From: Arenicella chitinivorans
GTDB taxonomy: Bacteria; Pseudomonadota; Gammaproteobacteria; Arenicellales; Arenicellaceae
Direction: 5' to 3'
DNA: 64,000 bases
Assembly: GCF_014651515.1 (NCBI RefSeq)
Contig: NZ_BMXA01000003.1
Location: 310,001-374,000, forward strand
Below, piece after piece: positions 26,201 to 34,794 of the stretch. Below the pieces are notes generated by a model that was given only the letters and a program-made list of their open reading frames with translations, was not told where the DNA came from and did not search any database. Each line of letters opens with the position of its first letter. Position 1 is the first letter of the stretch. The position numbers and the translations under genes were made by a program.

Positions 26201-26486
26201 TCAAGTCGCCGACATAGGTATGGTTTATTTGTGCTAGAAAATTTAGGTCTGTGATGTTGTTCGTGTAGGCTGGCGGGACCGTAATAAAGACGGAAGCAGT
26301 TGCCCCTGGCGTGGCTGAACCGCTTCCGTCCGGGATGGCGGTATTCGGGCTGGTTGAGCAAATCATGGCGGCGCTTTGGCCGGCGAAACACGCGGCCATA
26401 GAAGCCAAAATCATGACAGTAGCAGTTTTGATGCGTAAACACGCGCACGACTTGAGCACTCGTAGCAGTGCAGAGATAAAGACCAT
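23205..26486 (-). CDS. Secreted C25 (gingipain-type) cysteine peptidase with N-terminal P domain
   Basis: 1093 residues from the ATG at 26486, chosen because GGGGGAG lies 2 bases upstream; the ATG at 26534 would add 16 residues without a good ribosome-binding site. A signal peptide (TATVMILASMAACFAGQSAA) leads to a proprotein-convertase P-like beta domain (FNGQAPAGVWRIDVTDNAGQ, ~170-200). A beta-rich region with RWQTATEAFNLGFDLWG follows. The C25 peptidase domain lies at about 730-1060, with catalytic His near residue 947 (FNGHGSPNTWG) and Cys near 981 (MPLACYTTYYETPY). No C-terminal type IX sorting domain is visible, consistent with a lineage that lacks that system. It probably acts outside the cell or in the periplasm on protein substrates; the substrate cannot be told. 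Confidence 0.88.
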   Translation of the reverse strand: MVFISALLRVLKSCACLRIKTATVMILASMAACFAGQSAAMICSTSPNTAIPDGSGSATPGATASVFITVPPAYTNNITDLNFLAQINHTYVGDLIVRLISPLGTTVTLIDRPGRPPATYGCSGNNINATLDDGAATAIENQCAGAVPTITGTHSPNGSLSAFNGQAPAGVWRIDVTDNAGQDTGTIISSGMCLDLTTVPVVLSQFTSQQRGKYLVARWQTATEAFNLGFDLWGQINSDWVQLNPALIASRQFDSTSPQNYRHKFDLTQFDGEITAVGISSVSSAGEEEFFGPFDIGEQYGEETIPAVVDWTGQRQTFARSMRNAGFSLLNGKWRQNKGKSRRNRQTHFEPFLVSTQGEGVYQISHQELLDAGLDLTGVPRRKIAVTRNNVGVPRSITRSKNSKKFGPGSSIIFYAKPVDPENARYVDQAVYKISLDPDNAIPIKKTRAPKRRDLANASAQMTTTLLVGEPKLYSFILPGNQPWYDSPIQAYRQTGRKLINFSIPETVLTAQAAQLKLNLLGGIDFPGIDVDGDGEPEPHHHYKIYVNRNLHPEPVHEGFADGFNPINIEIDVVDQFTPGENTVEFELIPDNGLNLDAAYFIDASVSFQQPSTMLDDSLVLRAQPGHELQQVTIPSGSRPQAFGFDTSGNFSQLGVRRIANDAILVNVPPKIQQGVTPGIWIAATNGFKHVSAINLAVTPTAKSMALDEIDYVVIAHPSLIGPDLDRFVAAQSVMGRRTKIVSSQDIFDLYSDGQPLPIAIQKYLQTQALESPFQYVLLVGNHTYNYRGFNHNNAANDAPLNLIPSFYREGKNLSRQIPTAVPFVDFDFDGAPDRAIGRWPVKDQTQLKHIVDKTLAWHAEGSLKDSLSVLSIAEQAEALNHFTPSSERLLQSLGTVSQPWTSIERIHMDDYVGDPAYDQSTLLGTTRQRIADSINDGHALTIFNGHGSPNTWGKQSLMNAAVADLLTNTQKPSIMMPLACYTTYYETPYTKSLAELLLVDNAAGAVALLAPALLSKPIDNENFARQVLHNMTVKGKSIGEATLEAKRTTHAQGLGHQATVYNWVLLSDPSLSFNTPDITEPAPIEIPKSLER

Positions 26487-26824
26487 GTCTCCCCCGGTTA
26501 TTTTCGGTACCCAGACCCACATCCAGTGTAGCAAATGTCGAATTTATTTGACACTTACTGTGAGACGATAGGTTTATCAACCTTCAAGACAACAGGGCTC
26601 TCAGTACAGGCAACACCGACGTGCTTGAAAAATTAGGCGATGACGGTGCGCATTTCAATTCTTTCTTAATTCTTAGTTGCGCATTATTACGCGGTGTAGC
26701 GGTGTACACGCGCGCAGCATACTGCTCAGTCATAGGACTTGAAATCTTACAATTTGCCACTATGTTTTAAGCTCGGCATGTCTTGCCACACGTATTCCGA
26801 TCGACCCTTATTCTACTTGCTAGC
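26487..26824. other. Divergent intergenic region
   Basis: 338 bases between the divergent C25 peptidase and MarC-family genes. It must hold promoters for both, but I see no strong -35/-10 pair and no repeat of note. Confidence 0.4.
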
Positions 26825-27439
26825 ATGATTGATTTTCTTGCGACGTTTATCGCTTTTTTTGCGGTCATAGACCCTATTGGCACCATCCCGGTATTTGTTG
26901 CCGTCACGTCACAATACGACGTCAAAACCAAGCGACGAATCGCCAGGATGGCGAGCTTAGTGGCTGCGACAATTCTGATCTTCTTTATCGTGGTTGGGGA
27001 GTACATCTTGAAAGCATTGTCGATTCCTTTACCGGCATTTCAGATTTCCGGCGGTATCGTGCTGTTTCTATTCGCACTGACCATGATTTTTGGTGAAAGT
27101 AAGCCGGACGAAGAAATTAAATTGTTGCAAGAAGACCATCGCGAAACGGCTATCTTTCCACTTGCCGTTCCTTCTATCGCGAGCCCAGGCGCCATGTTGG
27201 CGGCTGTGTTGCTGACTGAAAATTCCCGCTTTAGTGTATGGGAGCAAGCGCAGACAGCATCCATGATGTTGGCCGTGGTATTGATTGCTTACGTGTTGAT
27301 GCGTTTGGCTGGCAGCATTACCAAATTGATTGGCACCAGCGGGGCGAGCGTGGTGAGTCGAATTATGGGCTTGATACTGTCTGCTATTGCAACCACGAAT
27401 ATTTTGACGGGCCTTGCCGAATATTATAAGCCGTTGTAA
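26825..27439 (+). CDS. MarC/NAAT-family integral membrane protein
   Basis: 204 residues from the ATG at 26825; an in-frame TTG at 26783 would add 14 residues that do not match the family start. Six membrane segments are expected, beginning with MIDFLATFIAFFAVIDPIGT, which is the family signature, and the central GESKPDEEIKLL plus AVPSIASPGAML blocks match. MarC proteins are inner-membrane proteins whose transported substrate is not established; the old link to multidrug resistance is not supported. It is a single gene with its own transcript. Confidence 0.9.
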   Translation: MIDFLATFIAFFAVIDPIGTIPVFVAVTSQYDVKTKRRIARMASLVAATILIFFIVVGEYILKALSIPLPAFQISGGIVLFLFALTMIFGESKPDEEIKLLQEDHRETAIFPLAVPSIASPGAMLAAVLLTENSRFSVWEQAQTASMMLAVVLIAYVLMRLAGSITKLIGTSGASVVSRIMGLILSAIATTNILTGLAEYYKPL

Positions 27440-27566
27440 TTGAGCATTAATTATTCGGATACTAAACAAATGTAAACGGAAATTTGATGGTATGCTTTTA
27501 CCTCCCTACGACTCACTGCGACGTTAGAAATTAGTGTCGTAATCATAAAGACATGGAGGTATCCCT

Positions 27567-30500
27567 TTGCGCAAATCTATAAAATTTTCTTTGGCTTTCC
27601 TAATTTGTTTTTTAGGCGGGCAACATGCTTATGCACAGACCTTTCTTGAATCAAACAAACAAGTTTGCATTTTTTTGAACACGGAGCAGAAGTGCCCGAT
27701 AATCGTTAACTGGAATTATGACGGCAATGATGAAGCCTGTGTTTACCTAGAAGGTCAAAGTGTGCCTTTAACATGTGAAAAAGGCGTGCGTTTTACCTTT
27801 TCAGATACACCGGTCAATGGGGTAGTCAAGCTCGAGTTGCGAGTTGGCGCAAGTAACAATTACCCGACCACGGTGCAATCGTTGACACTTATCGGATTGG
27901 AGAACGGCGCATCGCCAGAAGTTGGTGCGGCTGAAAGGGTTAAGCTTGATTACGTAAAAAAGCACGGGTTGGGTACTGGTGTAAGTACAGCATCTTGGGA
28001 TGGTAAGTTATTTTTCTATGGGCAAGGGAATATAACATGTGATCAAGGGCAGAAGAAGGCCTTCATGGTAAGGGTGTTTCGGCACAAAAGACTGGCAATA
28101 GATCAAGGCAAAGTGGATTTTCAAGATCCAGATCTTTTTTCCGCCCGGCATAAAGTGGCATGTCCCGAGGACCTCCATGTGGAGAATGTTGGTACGAAGA
28201 TGTCTGTGTACCCGCATCCTAGTTTGAAAAAAAACCCGTACAAGTCCAATGCAAGCGGGTCCGCTGATCCAAATGGTACGCATATGACTTATCTCTTTTA
28301 TGCCATCATGAGTACACCAAGATACGGGGTTAACGACGAAGATGGGAGTCAAGATGAGAGTCAACACTATCTGAATGCTAATACAAATCAGAAGAAAACG
28401 ATTCTAGGCAAATTCAGGGGTCAGGTTATCGTACAAGACCCCGACACAGAGCATGCTTCAATCGCATCAGCCACGCATTTGTCCCCCGCGGCTGCTTTAA
28501 AAATTCAAAGCAGAGCCAATACCTCTGACCCATATATATATGGCTATGAGCACTCCGTGTCGCTCGATGGGAGCCTGATTGTTTACAGTGGCAACCCCTA
28601 TCCCGCGGTGCGGCCTGGTTACGGAGGGATGATTTCTTACGTCTATAGTAAAAACCAGTTCATAGACGATACATGGTCCGTGCCGGAAAACTTGGCGGAT
28701 ATGTACACCGCGCACGGCGCTGGGTCAGCGAATGAGTCGCTGTTTAGTGGCAACCAGCGCTTCTCTGAGCGGTTTCCGATCGCGGCTCAGCCTATCGAGG
28801 ACTACGCCGGTAACGTGGCACCAACATTGTTTGGTGCATACCCTTGGGTGAGTTTCGATGCGTCAGAAGTCGTATTTTCATCGGTACCGAATTTTTTTGG
28901 TGCGCGTCGACAAGGTACACTGATGGTCGGTGAACGAACGGGTTGGATTCTCACGCATGTGGATGGGGATACGAACTTGGTGCGCGGCAACCCACTTGTC
29001 TCGGGTTATCCACCTAAACCCAGATTTAATACAGCGCCCAAGTCTGACGAAGACATTGCTTTAGACATTGCTACACGCGAGGCTTACAGAGAACTGACGA
29101 TTCCATCTCTAGGTGGTACTGAGACAATTCAGTCAGCCTATCAACAGGTATTGTTAGCGCCCGTTGGCTTGTTCGGGTCAAGTTGGTCGCCATTTGCGGA
29201 AGAAGTGAATTCAGTTTTACCGCTTAACCGAAATAAAAACTCGTATGGTTTTTTTGTGACTGGTGGAAATAAGTACGTCGAAATGCCGTTGATCGACAAC
29301 TTTGATGATCTGCTGATTTACTACCCCATGAATGAACCAATTGGATTCAATGAGACTGATATCGACTACTTTGTCGAAGGGCTTGAGCTTGGTCAGCTTA
29401 GACGTAGCGTCAACACAAGGCATTTTAATGAGTATGTCGTGTCGGAGACAGCGGATTATTCTAAGTTTCATCATACCGGTACGTTCACTGGTTTTGTTGA
29501 TCCGCTACAGAGCGCGCAAGAGACACCAATTGGCTATCCATTCGAAATTAATGATGTGGTTGATACTTGGGCAGCAACTTGGGAGACAACTAAAGAATTA
29601 AAAGATGGGCAAGACGGATACTTTGGGAATGCCGTCACGATGAAGAAAGGGTCACGAGTGGAAACCACGCTGAAGCCTCAAGCTCGGCAGCAACTGTTAG
29701 ACGCTCAGGAGTTTACCATTGCATACTGGTTGAGCAGGGGTGGTGCTCTGTTGCCGACTCAAGAACCAGACTCACCTATCACGGGGATCAGCGGTTTGTT
29801 TCTCCATTGGATGTATGGCGATACCCTCACCTTTCGGCTTTTCACTTCTGACCATCCGTTCAGTTCTCTTGGGAGTGCGCATTCTCACTCGGTCGTTATG
29901 ACCGAGCCATGGAATCATTTTGCGTTCACCTACAAGGCACAGGTTCTGTCTTTGTATTTAAACGGGGAGCTAGTTAAGTCCGTCAACATCAGTGGAAGCT
30001 TGGCTGAACCAAATTCCATGATAGCCACGTTTGGTCCAGGTGGTTCAGACTCCGTAACGATAACGCAATTGCAGATGGACGAAGTGTATTTGTATTCTCG
30101 CGCCTTGGAGGCGGACGAGGTGGAGCGGTTGGCTGGAATCAAGAGAGTCCCAACTACGAATAGTGGCATACAAACCGCAAGCCAGTTTTCCGATCTAGCA
30201 CAGGAGTTCACAAGTTTGCCTAGTGGAGAAGATCAAGCAATTCGTGATCTGGGCGAAGCCTTATTCAACTCGCCACTGTTGTCAGCAAATTTGTCGATGA
30301 GTTGTGCCTCGTGTCATAAGCCTGCAGAGGGGTTTGGCGATGGTGATGTTGACAATGATGGTATAGATGATGCTGTTTCGCAGCCATTTCCTGGTGGTCA
30401 ACTTTCGCGGAACACGCCGCCTCTGATGAATCTCCTATTTGGTAACCACTTTTTCTTTGACGGCAGAGCAGCGTCACTCGAAGAGCAAGTTCTGCACCCA

Positions 30501-31097
30501 ATATTGAGTGAAAATGAGTTAGGAAATCACCTTGATCCTTCTGCGGTTTTGGCGCGCATCATGACACCGCCGGCAAATCAAAATGGTCCCGCTTTCGAGG
30601 AGTTTAACCCGGAGTTTCTGAGTATCTTTGGGCGGGATGTGAACTATACAGATTTGTCTCTAGTGTTGGCGAGGTACATCCGGGGAATTCAGACGCAAAC
30701 GCCGGTGCTGCCACTCACTGCGGAACAACAGCGTGGTAAAGAGGTATTCTTTGGTCATGCAAATTGTGTGGCCTGCCATGCTGGGCCGAACTTTTCCGAT
30801 AATCAGTTTCACGACATTGGCTTAACCGACACTGACTCTGGGTTGGGTGGTGTGTCAAAACAGCCGTCAGACGTGGGTAAATTTAAAACCCCGTCCCTGT
30901 GGAACGTGGAGTTGACCGCGCCGTATTTTCATAATGGCAGCGCGCAAACACTCGACGACGTTGTCCAACACTATAATCTGGGTCTAAGAGGAGCAAATAC
31001 ATCGGCTTTTATCCGACCGTTAAAATTGAACGCTCAGCAAAGATCGGATCTTGTCGCCTACCTGCGGTCATTGCAGACGCCGATTGATGCCCACTAG
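27567..31097 (+). CDS. Secreted LamG/di-haem cytochrome c peroxidase fusion
   Basis: 1176 residues starting at a TTG, set by GGAGGT 6 bases upstream (27555-27560); the nearby ATG at 27553 is out of frame. Signal peptide ends near residue 23 (GGQHAYAQ). Residues ~30-690 have no clear family, though repeated PWVSFDASEVVFSS-type segments suggest a propeller-like beta region. Residues ~690-850 form a LamG/concanavalin-like domain (FTIAYWLSRGG; WNHFAFTYKAQVLSLYLNGELVK). The C-terminal ~290 residues are a MauG/CcpA-type di-haem peroxidase with two CxxCH motifs (MSCASCHKP near 912 and NCVACHAGP near 1066) and TPSLWNVELTAPYFHNGS. The peroxidase part would reduce peroxide or oxidise a bound partner in the periplasm or outside; the LamG part could bind a glycan. 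Confidence 0.85.
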   Translation: MRKSIKFSLAFLICFLGGQHAYAQTFLESNKQVCIFLNTEQKCPIIVNWNYDGNDEACVYLEGQSVPLTCEKGVRFTFSDTPVNGVVKLELRVGASNNYPTTVQSLTLIGLENGASPEVGAAERVKLDYVKKHGLGTGVSTASWDGKLFFYGQGNITCDQGQKKAFMVRVFRHKRLAIDQGKVDFQDPDLFSARHKVACPEDLHVENVGTKMSVYPHPSLKKNPYKSNASGSADPNGTHMTYLFYAIMSTPRYGVNDEDGSQDESQHYLNANTNQKKTILGKFRGQVIVQDPDTEHASIASATHLSPAAALKIQSRANTSDPYIYGYEHSVSLDGSLIVYSGNPYPAVRPGYGGMISYVYSKNQFIDDTWSVPENLADMYTAHGAGSANESLFSGNQRFSERFPIAAQPIEDYAGNVAPTLFGAYPWVSFDASEVVFSSVPNFFGARRQGTLMVGERTGWILTHVDGDTNLVRGNPLVSGYPPKPRFNTAPKSDEDIALDIATREAYRELTIPSLGGTETIQSAYQQVLLAPVGLFGSSWSPFAEEVNSVLPLNRNKNSYGFFVTGGNKYVEMPLIDNFDDLLIYYPMNEPIGFNETDIDYFVEGLELGQLRRSVNTRHFNEYVVSETADYSKFHHTGTFTGFVDPLQSAQETPIGYPFEINDVVDTWAATWETTKELKDGQDGYFGNAVTMKKGSRVETTLKPQARQQLLDAQEFTIAYWLSRGGALLPTQEPDSPITGISGLFLHWMYGDTLTFRLFTSDHPFSSLGSAHSHSVVMTEPWNHFAFTYKAQVLSLYLNGELVKSVNISGSLAEPNSMIATFGPGGSDSVTITQLQMDEVYLYSRALEADEVERLAGIKRVPTTNSGIQTASQFSDLAQEFTSLPSGEDQAIRDLGEALFNSPLLSANLSMSCASCHKPAEGFGDGDVDNDGIDDAVSQPFPGGQLSRNTPPLMNLLFGNHFFFDGRAASLEEQVLHPILSENELGNHLDPSAVLARIMTPPANQNGPAFEEFNPEFLSIFGRDVNYTDLSLVLARYIRGIQTQTPVLPLTAEQQRGKEVFFGHANCVACHAGPNFSDNQFHDIGLTDTDSGLGGVSKQPSDVGKFKTPSLWNVELTAPYFHNGSAQTLDDVVQHYNLGLRGANTSAFIRPLKLNAQQRSDLVAYLRSLQTPIDAH

Positions 31098-31117
31098 CAG
31101 ACGCTAGACCGGCATAC

Positions 31118-31151
31118 GAGTGACAAGGTGCTTTGGAACACCTTGTCACTC
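31118..31151. terminator. Bidirectional terminator between convergent genes
   Basis: GAGTGACAAGGTG and CACCTTGTCACTC pair over 13 bases with an 8-base loop, between the peroxidase gene and the convergent amylase gene. The T-rich flank is weak (CTTACATTTTAG), so efficiency in each direction is uncertain. Confidence 0.7.
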
Positions 31152-31176
31152 CTTACATTTTAGCTATTGCGAAAAA

Positions 31177-33036
31177 CTAGAACGATCCGCTGGTGCCGGT
31201 TGCTGCGGCGCTCAATGCGTTGTTAGCACCGTTTTGCCATTCAACGCCGCCGCCGGATTCGAGTCGTTTGATGCACTTCCATTCCATGGCCTGGTTATCG
31301 GGCAGGGTGATCGTGCCACTCCAAGTTGGGTAGGCGGTCGGGTCCAGCTTGATTGCGTTGCTCGGATTCCAGCTGCCAAGCTGACTACTGCTGCCGACCA
31401 CGTAGACGCTGGTGCCGAAGTTGGTGTATCCATTCTGACATGTGAAATTAACTTGTCGGTCACTGCCACCAATCACACCACCGAGTTTGGCGTCTTTATG
31501 GATCGCTAGGGCGCTGTTGCGTGTGGTCAGATTAACGTTGATTTGCCCGCCGCTCACGGTCACGGTGTTACCGGTGCAATTGCCATTAACAAACTCACCG
31601 CTCAGTATGTCGCAGTAGTCACCGTCTGGCATGCCAGTGGTTAATTGCTGATTCAGCGCAAATGACTCGTGGTTGATGGCGATGAACCCGTGACCGTTAC
31701 GACCAAAGGCGATTTGGTTGCCGCCGTTATCCCACCAGTGTGTCTGAGGCTGATTCGCGGTCGCTTTACGGAATGCCACCATATTGGCAATACCGGCCCA
31801 ACGATGCTCGCAAACCCAACCTTCGGTGCCGCCTCGGTTGGGCCCATAGGGCGCGTCACATCCGCCGGTTGGCGAATTAGTGGGCACATTGGGACGGCTG
31901 ACTGATCGATCTTCATTGCCATAGAAGTAGTAACTCGACATGACTTTTGGGTAGCCGTATGGTTGAGCTAATTGGTAAACCTCAGCAATATAGTTCAGCC
32001 CAGCCTCGTCATTGAAGTCCACCACCCCAAAGCGACCGTCGCCGCGTTGATCGTCGTGGTTGGAAACAAAGATCACTGCCTTGTCGCTGGGGAGCATGCC
32101 CCAGGCGGGCGTGCCGATAGTTTGCAGGTCCGAAAGTTTACCGTTTTGGCCGAAGGAGGGTTCGTATAAGCCTTGAAATTTTTTACCCAGATTTTCTGCC
32201 CATTGAAACTCGGTGACGTCACCGATACCGATGTATTCGGTCGCTGCGATCGCTTCTTGGCCAGGATTTTTATCAATCACTTCCTGAAAAATATACACTG
32301 GTGTAGTGGTGCCGGTGATTGGGTTTAGGCGTGACACAATATTTTGGATATCGGCCGGTTCCATGTGTTTGGCTGCATCAATACGATAGCCCTTAACGCC
32401 CATGGCCGTCAGTCCGTTCAAAAAGTCAACGATGCGCGAACGAACGTTTTCAGAGCCGGTTCTCAAGTCATCCAAACCAACTAGATCGCAGTGACGAACA
32501 TTGTAGGCGTTATTTGAATAATCACTACCGCTGATCTCAGGTTTGCCGCAGTTATTAAAGTCACTGTTGGTATAAGGGATCGCAGGGTAATTATTCTGCG
32601 TGGCAAATCGGCCCATGCTGCTGGCTATTCCGTTTCCACCATCGCCTGCCATATGATTAATAACTGCATCAACATAGACGTCAACGCCGGCCTGATTGCA
32701 CGCGGTGACCATATCGCGAAATTGCTGTTCGGTGCCGCTACGTGTGTTACCGAGCGAGTAACTCATTGGCTGATAGCGCAACCACCAAGCATCCTCGTCT
32801 ACGGCATTGTAGTCTTTTGAAACGTGCTCCTGCGGTGGTGGTACCTGTACCGCTTTGTAGCCTTTCGGGCCTAGGTATTCGGTGCATTCTCGCCCGATAT
32901 CGGTCCAGTTCCACTCGAATAAATGCACAAAGGTGTCACCATTCGATTGTGCGTTGGCGTTTAGGCAAATGGTCGACATGGCCGCCAAGGTGAGTGCGTT
33001 GCGTAGCCAATGCGGCTTGGTGTAGGGTGTATTCAA
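31177..33036 (-). CDS. Secreted alpha-amylase (GH13) with C-terminal CBM20 starch-binding domain
   Basis: 619 residues from a TTG at 33036, chosen for AGGAG 6 bases upstream; an ATG at 33078 would add 14 residues without a ribosome-binding site. Signal peptide ends near residue 29 (CLNANAQ). GH13 motifs: VDAVINHMAG, GYRIDAAKHMEP (nucleophile Asp), FQEVIDKN (acid/base Glu) and FVSNHDDQRG. The last ~90 residues are a CBM20 (YVVGSSSQLGSWNPSNAIKL, TITLPDNQAMEWKCI), which binds starch granules. It degrades alpha-glucans outside the cell or in the periplasm. Operators of LacI type lie upstream. Confidence 0.96.
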   Translation of the reverse strand: MNTPYTKPHWLRNALTLAAMSTICLNANAQSNGDTFVHLFEWNWTDIGRECTEYLGPKGYKAVQVPPPQEHVSKDYNAVDEDAWWLRYQPMSYSLGNTRSGTEQQFRDMVTACNQAGVDVYVDAVINHMAGDGGNGIASSMGRFATQNNYPAIPYTNSDFNNCGKPEISGSDYSNNAYNVRHCDLVGLDDLRTGSENVRSRIVDFLNGLTAMGVKGYRIDAAKHMEPADIQNIVSRLNPITGTTTPVYIFQEVIDKNPGQEAIAATEYIGIGDVTEFQWAENLGKKFQGLYEPSFGQNGKLSDLQTIGTPAWGMLPSDKAVIFVSNHDDQRGDGRFGVVDFNDEAGLNYIAEVYQLAQPYGYPKVMSSYYFYGNEDRSVSRPNVPTNSPTGGCDAPYGPNRGGTEGWVCEHRWAGIANMVAFRKATANQPQTHWWDNGGNQIAFGRNGHGFIAINHESFALNQQLTTGMPDGDYCDILSGEFVNGNCTGNTVTVSGGQINVNLTTRNSALAIHKDAKLGGVIGGSDRQVNFTCQNGYTNFGTSVYVVGSSSQLGSWNPSNAIKLDPTAYPTWSGTITLPDNQAMEWKCIKRLESGGGVEWQNGANNALSAAATGTSGSF

Positions 33037-33351
33037 GGCTTGCTCCTGATTTGTATCTCTGGTGGTTATGGCGGTCATAACTCTAGACTATGTTTGGGGT
33101 GCTTGGCGTCGATTGCATACGTATTCAATTCGCTATTTGCCTATGAATACGTATGCAGATAAATACAAATGACGTTTAAAAACAGATGCTTGCCTAAATA
33201 GATGCGTCATCGAACCGTGCCTACTTGGGCCGTAGATAACCATTTTTTACATAATTTTTACATGCTTCTTAAATTTGTCTGACCAGCCAGAACCTGATTT
33301 TTAATACGCTGTGGATAACTTAAACAGCCTACTCAATGAAGGAGTACGAAC
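33037..33351. other. Divergent intergenic region with palindromes
   Basis: 315 bases between the amylase and the vWA gene. Apart from the operator pair at 33115-33156, I see AT-rich runs near 33245-33275 and a ribosome-binding site (AAGGAG) before the vWA ATG at 33352. Confidence 0.5.
33115..33156 (-). promoter_or_regulatory. LacI/MalR-like operator pair upstream of the amylase
   Basis: GCATACGTATTC at 33115-33126 and GAATACGTATGC at 33145-33156 are exact inverted copies of each other. Each contains the palindrome ATACGTAT with a central CG step typical of LacI-family operators. The centres are 30 bases apart (about three helical turns), so two dimers or one tetramer could bind the same face. 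The pair lies 79-120 bases upstream of the amylase start. Confidence 0.6.
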
Positions 33352-34737
33352 ATGGTAAAACGAACAATGACTTTGATCGCAGGCTTGCTGGTCGCGATGA
33401 TGGCAAGTCTCTACAGCGACATTAGCACCGCCAAGCGTGCAGTGAATATCAGTTACAATGATCAGGAGGTAGTCGTCAAAAGTGGCTTGGCCACGCCCGT
33501 AATGGAAGCGGGTCGCACGCAAAATGCCTACTTGCGGGTATCGCTCACTGGGTATGAAATGTCCGAGAGCATAGAGCGCCCACCGTTGAACGTGGCAATT
33601 GTGCTGGACGAGTCTAGTTCGATGAGCGGCGAGAAAATAGCGCGTGCCAAAGAAGCCGCGATCCTAGCGGTGAGTAAATTGTCGGCCAACGATGTGGTAT
33701 CGATAGTGACTTATAATAGTACGGTGAACGTTCTCGTACCGGCCACGCGGGTTACCAACAAGTCACGGCTTTACGACGCAATTGAAACTATCCGGGCCAA
33801 CGGCAGCACGGCGCTATTCGCAGGCACCAGCAAGGGCGCGTTTGAAGTGCGAAAGTTTTTGGACCGAGAGCGCGTTAATCGCGTGGTGCTGCTGTCCGAT
33901 GGTATGGCAAACGTGGGACCAGATTCACCGTCGGCGTTGGGGCAGCTAGGTCGCTCTTTGGCGAAAGAGGGGATGAGTGTCTCGACGATTGGACTCGGTC
34001 TGGGTTACAACGAAGACTTGATGACACAGCTGGCGAATTATAGCGACGGTAATCACCAGTTTGTGGAAAACTCTGCTGACCTAGCGCGCGTATTTGATCG
34101 TGAGTTCGGCGATGCGATGTCCGTGGTGGCACAGAATGTCGAAATTGAAATTGTGTGTGATGAAGGTGTGCGCCCGATCCGGATCATTGGACGCGACGGT
34201 ACTATTATTGGAAACCGGGTCGTCACGACGGTAAATCAACTTTACAGTGCGCAACAGAACTATGTGGTGTTGGAGGTTGAAGTTCCTGCCAGTGACGCTG
34301 GAGTGAAACGCAAAGTCGCCGATGTCCGAGTCAAATATAATAATATGGCGTTGCAAAAAACCATGACGGCGAAGAACCAGATCGAAGCCAGTTTCACGGC
34401 ATCGGAACAACGCGTTAAGGAGTCAATTGACCGCAGTGCGTACGAAGCGGCAATCGAACAGGTAGCGAATGTCGAAGCTCGAAGGGCAGTTGAGCTGCGG
34501 GATCGTGGTGACGTTGTCGGCGCACAAAAGGCTTTGCGTTCCAATGCGCAATTATTGGACGAAGCGGCGGACCTGATTCAATCACCTAAATTGGAACGTC
34601 AATCACAGGAATCGCTGGAGGAATCTGAGGTGGTTAGTGAAGATGACTGGAATAAAAATCGTAAGATTTTAAAAGAGCGAACCTACAAGCGGTCGAAACA
34701 ACAGCCCTATTCGAGTCGCTCGGGATCGCCGAACTGA
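33352..34737 (+). CDS. Secreted vWA-domain protein
   Basis: 461 residues. Signal peptide ends near residue 28 (SLYSDISTAKRA region). A vWA domain spans ~75-270 with a complete MIDAS (IVLDESSSMSGEK, LLSDGMANVG), and a VIT-like or helical region follows (ASFTASEQRVKESIDRSAYEAAIEQVAN, ~345-380). The C-terminus is basic (KERTYKRSKQQPYSSRS). Metal-dependent binding of a partner at the envelope is likely; the partner is unknown. It precedes a two-component system by 57 bases on the same strand, which suggests a sensory or adhesion role under shared control. Confidence 0.85.
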   Translation: MVKRTMTLIAGLLVAMMASLYSDISTAKRAVNISYNDQEVVVKSGLATPVMEAGRTQNAYLRVSLTGYEMSESIERPPLNVAIVLDESSSMSGEKIARAKEAAILAVSKLSANDVVSIVTYNSTVNVLVPATRVTNKSRLYDAIETIRANGSTALFAGTSKGAFEVRKFLDRERVNRVVLLSDGMANVGPDSPSALGQLGRSLAKEGMSVSTIGLGLGYNEDLMTQLANYSDGNHQFVENSADLARVFDREFGDAMSVVAQNVEIEIVCDEGVRPIRIIGRDGTIIGNRVVTTVNQLYSAQQNYVVLEVEVPASDAGVKRKVADVRVKYNNMALQKTMTAKNQIEASFTASEQRVKESIDRSAYEAAIEQVANVEARRAVELRDRGDVVGAQKALRSNAQLLDEAADLIQSPKLERQSQESLEESEVVSEDDWNKNRKILKERTYKRSKQQPYSSRSGSPN

Positions 34738-34794
34738 GCCTGGGGTGCGTGTGCTACTATTTCGTGTTCTGGTAGCCCACGTGCCGTGGTGTAA

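Noticed and set aside
33037-33078. Upstream ATG start for the amylase (33078)
   Set aside because: No ribosome-binding site precedes it, while AGGAG is well placed before the TTG at 33036.
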